DNA of 9,438 nucleotides from Flavobacteriaceae bacterium (lineage in GTDB: Bacteria; Bacteroidota; Bacteroidia; Flavobacteriales; Flavobacteriaceae): the NCBI GenBank assembly GCA_947461915.1, contig CANHNG010000040.1, positions 1 through 9,438 on the forward strand, given 5' to 3'. How positions within the stretch are numbered: position 1 is the first letter of the stretch; every line of letters begins with the position of its first letter. Position numbers and translations under genes: made by a program. Shown in pieces: positions 7,251 through 9,438 of the stretch. The notes under the pieces were generated by a model. It worked only from the letters and a program-made list of their open reading frames with translations, was not told the DNA's origin and ran no database searches.

Positions 7251-8120
7251 ATGAAAGGAATAATTTTAGCAGGAGGATCGGGTACTCGATTGCATCCATT
7301 GACTTTGGCCATAAGCAAACAAATGATGCCCGTGTATGACAAACCCATGATTTATTACCCACTTTCCACACTGATGATGGCGGGTATAAACGAGATACTA
7401 ATTATTTCGACTCCACACGATTTGCCTAATTTTAAAAAATTGTTGGGTGACGGTTCTCATTTGGGCTGTGTATTTAGTTATGCGGAACAGGTTATCCCAA
7501 ACGGATTGGCGCAAGCCTTTGTGATTGGAGAAGAATTTATAGGAGACGATGCGGTGGCTTTGGTTTTGGGTGATAATATTTTCTTTGGGGATAACCTACC
7601 CCATTTATTGCAATCCAATAGCAATCCTGAGGGAGGTGTTGTGTTTGCTTACCATGTGGCTGATCCAGAACGGTATGGTGTTGTGGAATTTGATAAAGAG
7701 AACAAAGCGCTGTCTATTGAAGAGAAACCTACGGAACCCAAATCGAATTATGCGGTACCTGGTCTATACTTTTATGATAACAGTGTGGTGGAAATTGCCA
7801 AGAACATTGCACCAAGTCCTAGGGGAGAATATGAAATTACTGATGTTAATAAAGTGTATCTCGAAAAAGGACTATTGAAAGTGGGTATCCTAGGAAGGGG
7901 AAATGCATGGCTGGATACGGGAACTTTTGCCAGCCTAATGCAAGCAGGCCAATTTGTTCAGGTCATCGAAGAACGGCAAGGATTGAAAGTGGGCTGTATC
8001 GAAGAAATTGCTTGGCGTCAAGAATTTATTGATGATGATCAATTGAAAAAGTTGGCGGAACAATTGCTAAAGTCAGGTTATGGTACTTATTTACTTCAAT
8101 TGTTGAAACACAAAAAGTAA
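7251..8120 (+). CDS. rfbA: Glucose-1-phosphate thymidylyltransferase (RfbA/RmlA)
   Basis: Makes dTDP-glucose from dTTP and glucose-1-phosphate, the entry step to dTDP-rhamnose and other dTDP-6-deoxy sugars. The 289 residues match the usual family length. Visible motifs are the nucleotide-binding loop [13 protein letters not shown] (6-18), [18 protein letters not shown] with K23 and Q24, LGDNIFFG with metal-binding D108, [20 protein letters not shown], and GNAWLDTGT with D222. The N-terminus MKGIILAGG supports the ATG at 7251. It lies 83 bases after the aminotransferase, with the heptamer repeat in between, and is the only dTDP-sugar gene here: rfbB, rfbC and rfbD are absent from the window. 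Base composition looks less AT-rich than in the GNAT or phosphoglycosyl transferase genes, as expected for a conserved housekeeping-type enzyme. Confidence 0.97.
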   Translation: MKGIILAGGSGTRLHPLTLAISKQMMPVYDKPMIYYPLSTLMMAGINEILIISTPHDLPNFKKLLGDGSHLGCVFSYAEQVIPNGLAQAFVIGEEFIGDDAVALVLGDNIFFGDNLPHLLQSNSNPEGGVVFAYHVADPERYGVVEFDKENKALSIEEKPTEPKSNYAVPGLYFYDNSVVEIAKNIAPSPRGEYEITDVNKVYLEKGLLKVGILGRGNAWLDTGTFASLMQAGQFVQVIEERQGLKVGCIEEIAWRQEFIDDDQLKKLAEQLLKSGYGTYLLQLLKHKK

Positions 8121-8125
8121 AAATC

Positions 8126-8142
8126 GCCTTTCTTTTCAAGGC
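8126..8142 (+). terminator. Possible weak hairpin after rfbA
   Basis: GCCTT (8126-8130) and AAGGC (8138-8142) can pair across a 7-base loop, starting 6 bases after the rfbA stop. The stem is only 5 bp and is followed by an AT-rich stretch rather than a clean T-run, so termination here would be weak or absent. Position after a gene and before a longer gap is the main support. Confidence 0.25.
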
Positions 8143-8251
8143 TAATAAGTTATAAATAAATAAATATAAAGTATTTTTTCACTTGTTTATTTGGATATTT
8201 GATATAAAACACGTTATTTTATTTCATATTAACCATTTTAAATTAATTACT

Positions 8252-8260
8252 TAAATTTTC
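8252..8260 (+). promoter_or_regulatory. Possible Bacteroidota -7 element before the dehydratase gene
   Basis: TAAATTTTC matches the Bacteroidota -7 consensus TAnnTTTGY at all fixed positions but one (T for G) and lies 33 bases before the ATG at 8294, giving a short leader. No good TTTG -33 box sits 19-21 bases upstream; the nearest TTTG (8190-8193) is too far for this element. It would instead pair, at 21-base spacing, with a poorer -7 candidate at 8215-8222 (TATTTTAT). In sequence this AT-rich such matches arise by chance, so the call is tentative. The 173-base gap 8121-8293 is the longest in the window and is the natural place for a promoter; otherwise I see only AT-rich sequence with short TAAA repeats near 8151-8170. 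Confidence 0.25.
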
Positions 8261-8293
8261 TGCACAAAAAAGTTTCATAATTTCCCCAAAAAA

Positions 8294-9438
8294 ATGATTT
8301 TGAATACCAATAATAACAAGTCAGATGCAACTTCTTTTTCAAATTATTTTTCAAGAAAAAACCTGACATTTAAAATTAATAATTTAAATTATTTACCTAG
8401 GTGGATAATTATTTTAATAGATTGTACCGTTTTAATATTGTCTTTTTTATTAACCTATCTCTTGTTCAAGGGAACTGGTTTGGATTATATTATTAGAACG
8501 CATGCCTCTAGATTCATCGCTCTTTTTTTTGGGATTAATATTTTTTTCTTTTGGCTTTTTAGGACTTATGCAGGGATTATAAGACATTCTTCTTACATTG
8601 ATGCTGTAAAGCTTTTGTTTTCCCAGCTTTCCGTTTTACTATTTTTCCTCTTTCTTAATTTTTCTTTTGAGTTGATTTATGAGCAAAAAGCATTTTCAAA
8701 TATTGCTCTTTTTATTACTGTATTACTTTCTTTTTGTGGCCTATTTTTATATCGTATTATTGTAAAACAAACTTTTGACCTTTACTTTTCAAAAAAGAAC
8801 AACCATAATTTGATAAAATTAATTATCTATGGTACCGATGCAAATGCTATATATGTTGCAAAAGCCTTAAAATTTGAAACACCCTCCCGATTTAAAATTC
8901 TTGGATTTGTAGACAAAAATAATAAAAATGCAACAAAACGAATGTTGGATTTACCCATATTCGTTCAAGGTAAAAAGTTACCCTCTCTTATGCGTTCTGT
9001 TGGGGCTGAAGGCATTATTCTTGCAGATAGGAGTTTATCAAAAGAAGAACAATTGGTTATTGTGGACCAATGTTTGGAATTTAATTATAAAATATTCTCG
9101 GCTCCTTCAATTTCTGACTGGGAAAACCAAAAAGAGATTTCTCAAAAAGTCAAAAAAATCCAAATTGAAGATTTACTTGAAAGGCTTCCCATAGTTTTGG
9201 ATAGCATATCAATTTCAAAACAATTAGAGGATAAAACAATATTGATAACCGGTGCGGCTGGATCAATAGGTAGCGAAATTGTTAGGCAGGTTTTGAAATT
9301 TAAACCCAAAAAAATAATTGTTTTGGATCAGGCCGAAACCCCTTTACATCATCTTAGTCTTGAGTTAGAAGATATTAATCCTATTTCGGAGGTCTGCAAT
9401 ATCATTGGTGATATAAGAAATAAAGAAGCTATGAATAA
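8294..9438 (+). CDS. pglF-like: Membrane-anchored nucleotide-sugar 4,6-dehydratase/epimerase, PglF/CapD/WbpM type (3' end missing)
   Basis: An open frame of 381 codons runs from the ATG at 8294 to the window edge without a stop. After a polar N-terminus of about 35 residues come four predicted membrane helices (about 37-58, 73-90, 106-125 and 135-155), with the family's RTYAGIIRHSS after helix 2. Next is a nucleotide-binding-like domain (LIIYGTDANAIYVAK, about 175-310), then the start of the catalytic short-chain dehydrogenase domain: ILITGAAGSIGSEIVRQ, with G320, G323 and G326 as the NAD(P)-binding G-x2-G-x2-G. Family members are about 590-660 residues, so roughly 210-280 residues, including the catalytic residues, lie outside. 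PglF and WbpM convert UDP-GlcNAc to its 4-keto-6-deoxy form; CapD/FlaA1 relatives also epimerise C5. With a PglE-like aminotransferase nearby, the dehydratase role is favoured. It may have its own promoter in the preceding 173-base gap. Confidence 0.93.
   Translation, partial: MILNTNNNKSDATSFSNYFSRKNLTFKINNLNYLPRWIIILIDCTVLILSFLLTYLLFKGTGLDYIIRTHASRFIALFFGINIFFFWLFRTYAGIIRHSSYIDAVKLLFSQLSVLLFFLFLNFSFELIYEQKAFSNIALFITVLLSFCGLFLYRIIVKQTFDLYFSKKNNHNLIKLIIYGTDANAIYVAKALKFETPSRFKILGFVDKNNKNATKRMLDLPIFVQGKKLPSLMRSVGAEGIILADRSLSKEEQLVIVDQCLEFNYKIFSAPSISDWENQKEISQKVKKIQIEDLLERLPIVLDSISISKQLEDKTILITGAAGSIGSEIVRQVLKFKPKKIIVLDQAETPLHHLSLELEDINPISEVCNIIGDIRNKEAMN

Noticed and set aside
7549..7878. 109-codon + strand frame inside rfbA
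   Set aside because: It overlaps a complete, motif-rich rfbA in another frame and encodes nothing recognisable.
8928..9194. 88-codon + strand frame inside the dehydratase gene, possibly a frameshift sign
   Set aside because: The dehydratase frame from 8294 stays open across this whole stretch with family motifs on both sides, so the other frame is a shadow.
1..9438. CRISPR arrays, tRNA or rRNA genes, insertion sequences
   Set aside because: No spaced direct repeats, cloverleaf-like or rRNA-like sequence, transposase motifs or terminal inverted repeats were seen on either strand.

Overview
The window looks like part of a surface polysaccharide (O-antigen, capsule or protein-glycan) biosynthesis locus from a member of the Bacteroidota, most likely a Flavobacterium-like organism. 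This rests on the AT-rich composition, the lack of Shine-Dalgarno sequences before starts, a heptamer repeat (CTCATAA) between genes, and protein types familiar from flavobacterial glycan clusters. The assignment is by recognition only, with no database search. All genes are on the + strand, tightly packed, and several overlap by 4 or 8 bases, so at least positions 1-7167 read as one operon.

Layout: the last codons of an upstream gene (1-27); a two-part GNAT acyltransferase (24-965); a polytopic membrane protein that is a candidate Wzy-type polymerase (969-2150); a NodB-fold polysaccharide deacetylase without signal peptide (2167-3129); a GT4 glycosyltransferase (3163-4320); a small PglC-type phosphoglycosyl transferase (4328-4936); an unrecognised 109-residue protein (4933-5262); a sugar N-formyltransferase (5259-6017); a PglE-like PLP aminotransferase (6010-7167); an 83-base gap with a heptamer repeat; RfbA/RmlA glucose-1-phosphate thymidylyltransferase (7251-8120); a 173-base AT-rich gap; and the first 381 codons of a membrane-anchored PglF/CapD/WbpM-type nucleotide-sugar dehydratase or epimerase that runs off the end of the window (8294-9438).

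How the genes may work together: the PglF-, PglE- and PglC-like proteins match the core of the bacillosamine pathway (UDP-GlcNAc 4,6-dehydration, C4 amination, transfer of the phosphosugar to undecaprenyl phosphate). Where a PglD acetyltransferase would be expected there is an N-formyltransferase with an intact Asn-His-Asp triad, next to an unknown small protein coupled on both sides. The simplest reading is that this locus makes a 4-formamido variant of bacillosamine (2-acetamido-4-formamido-2,4,6-trideoxyhexose) as the first, lipid-linked sugar. The GT4 would add a following sugar, the deacetylase and GNAT would decorate the unit, and the membrane protein would polymerise it. RfbA belongs to a separate dTDP-sugar supply; its partners RfbB, C and D are not in the window. 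No flippase, chain-length regulator or export gene is visible.
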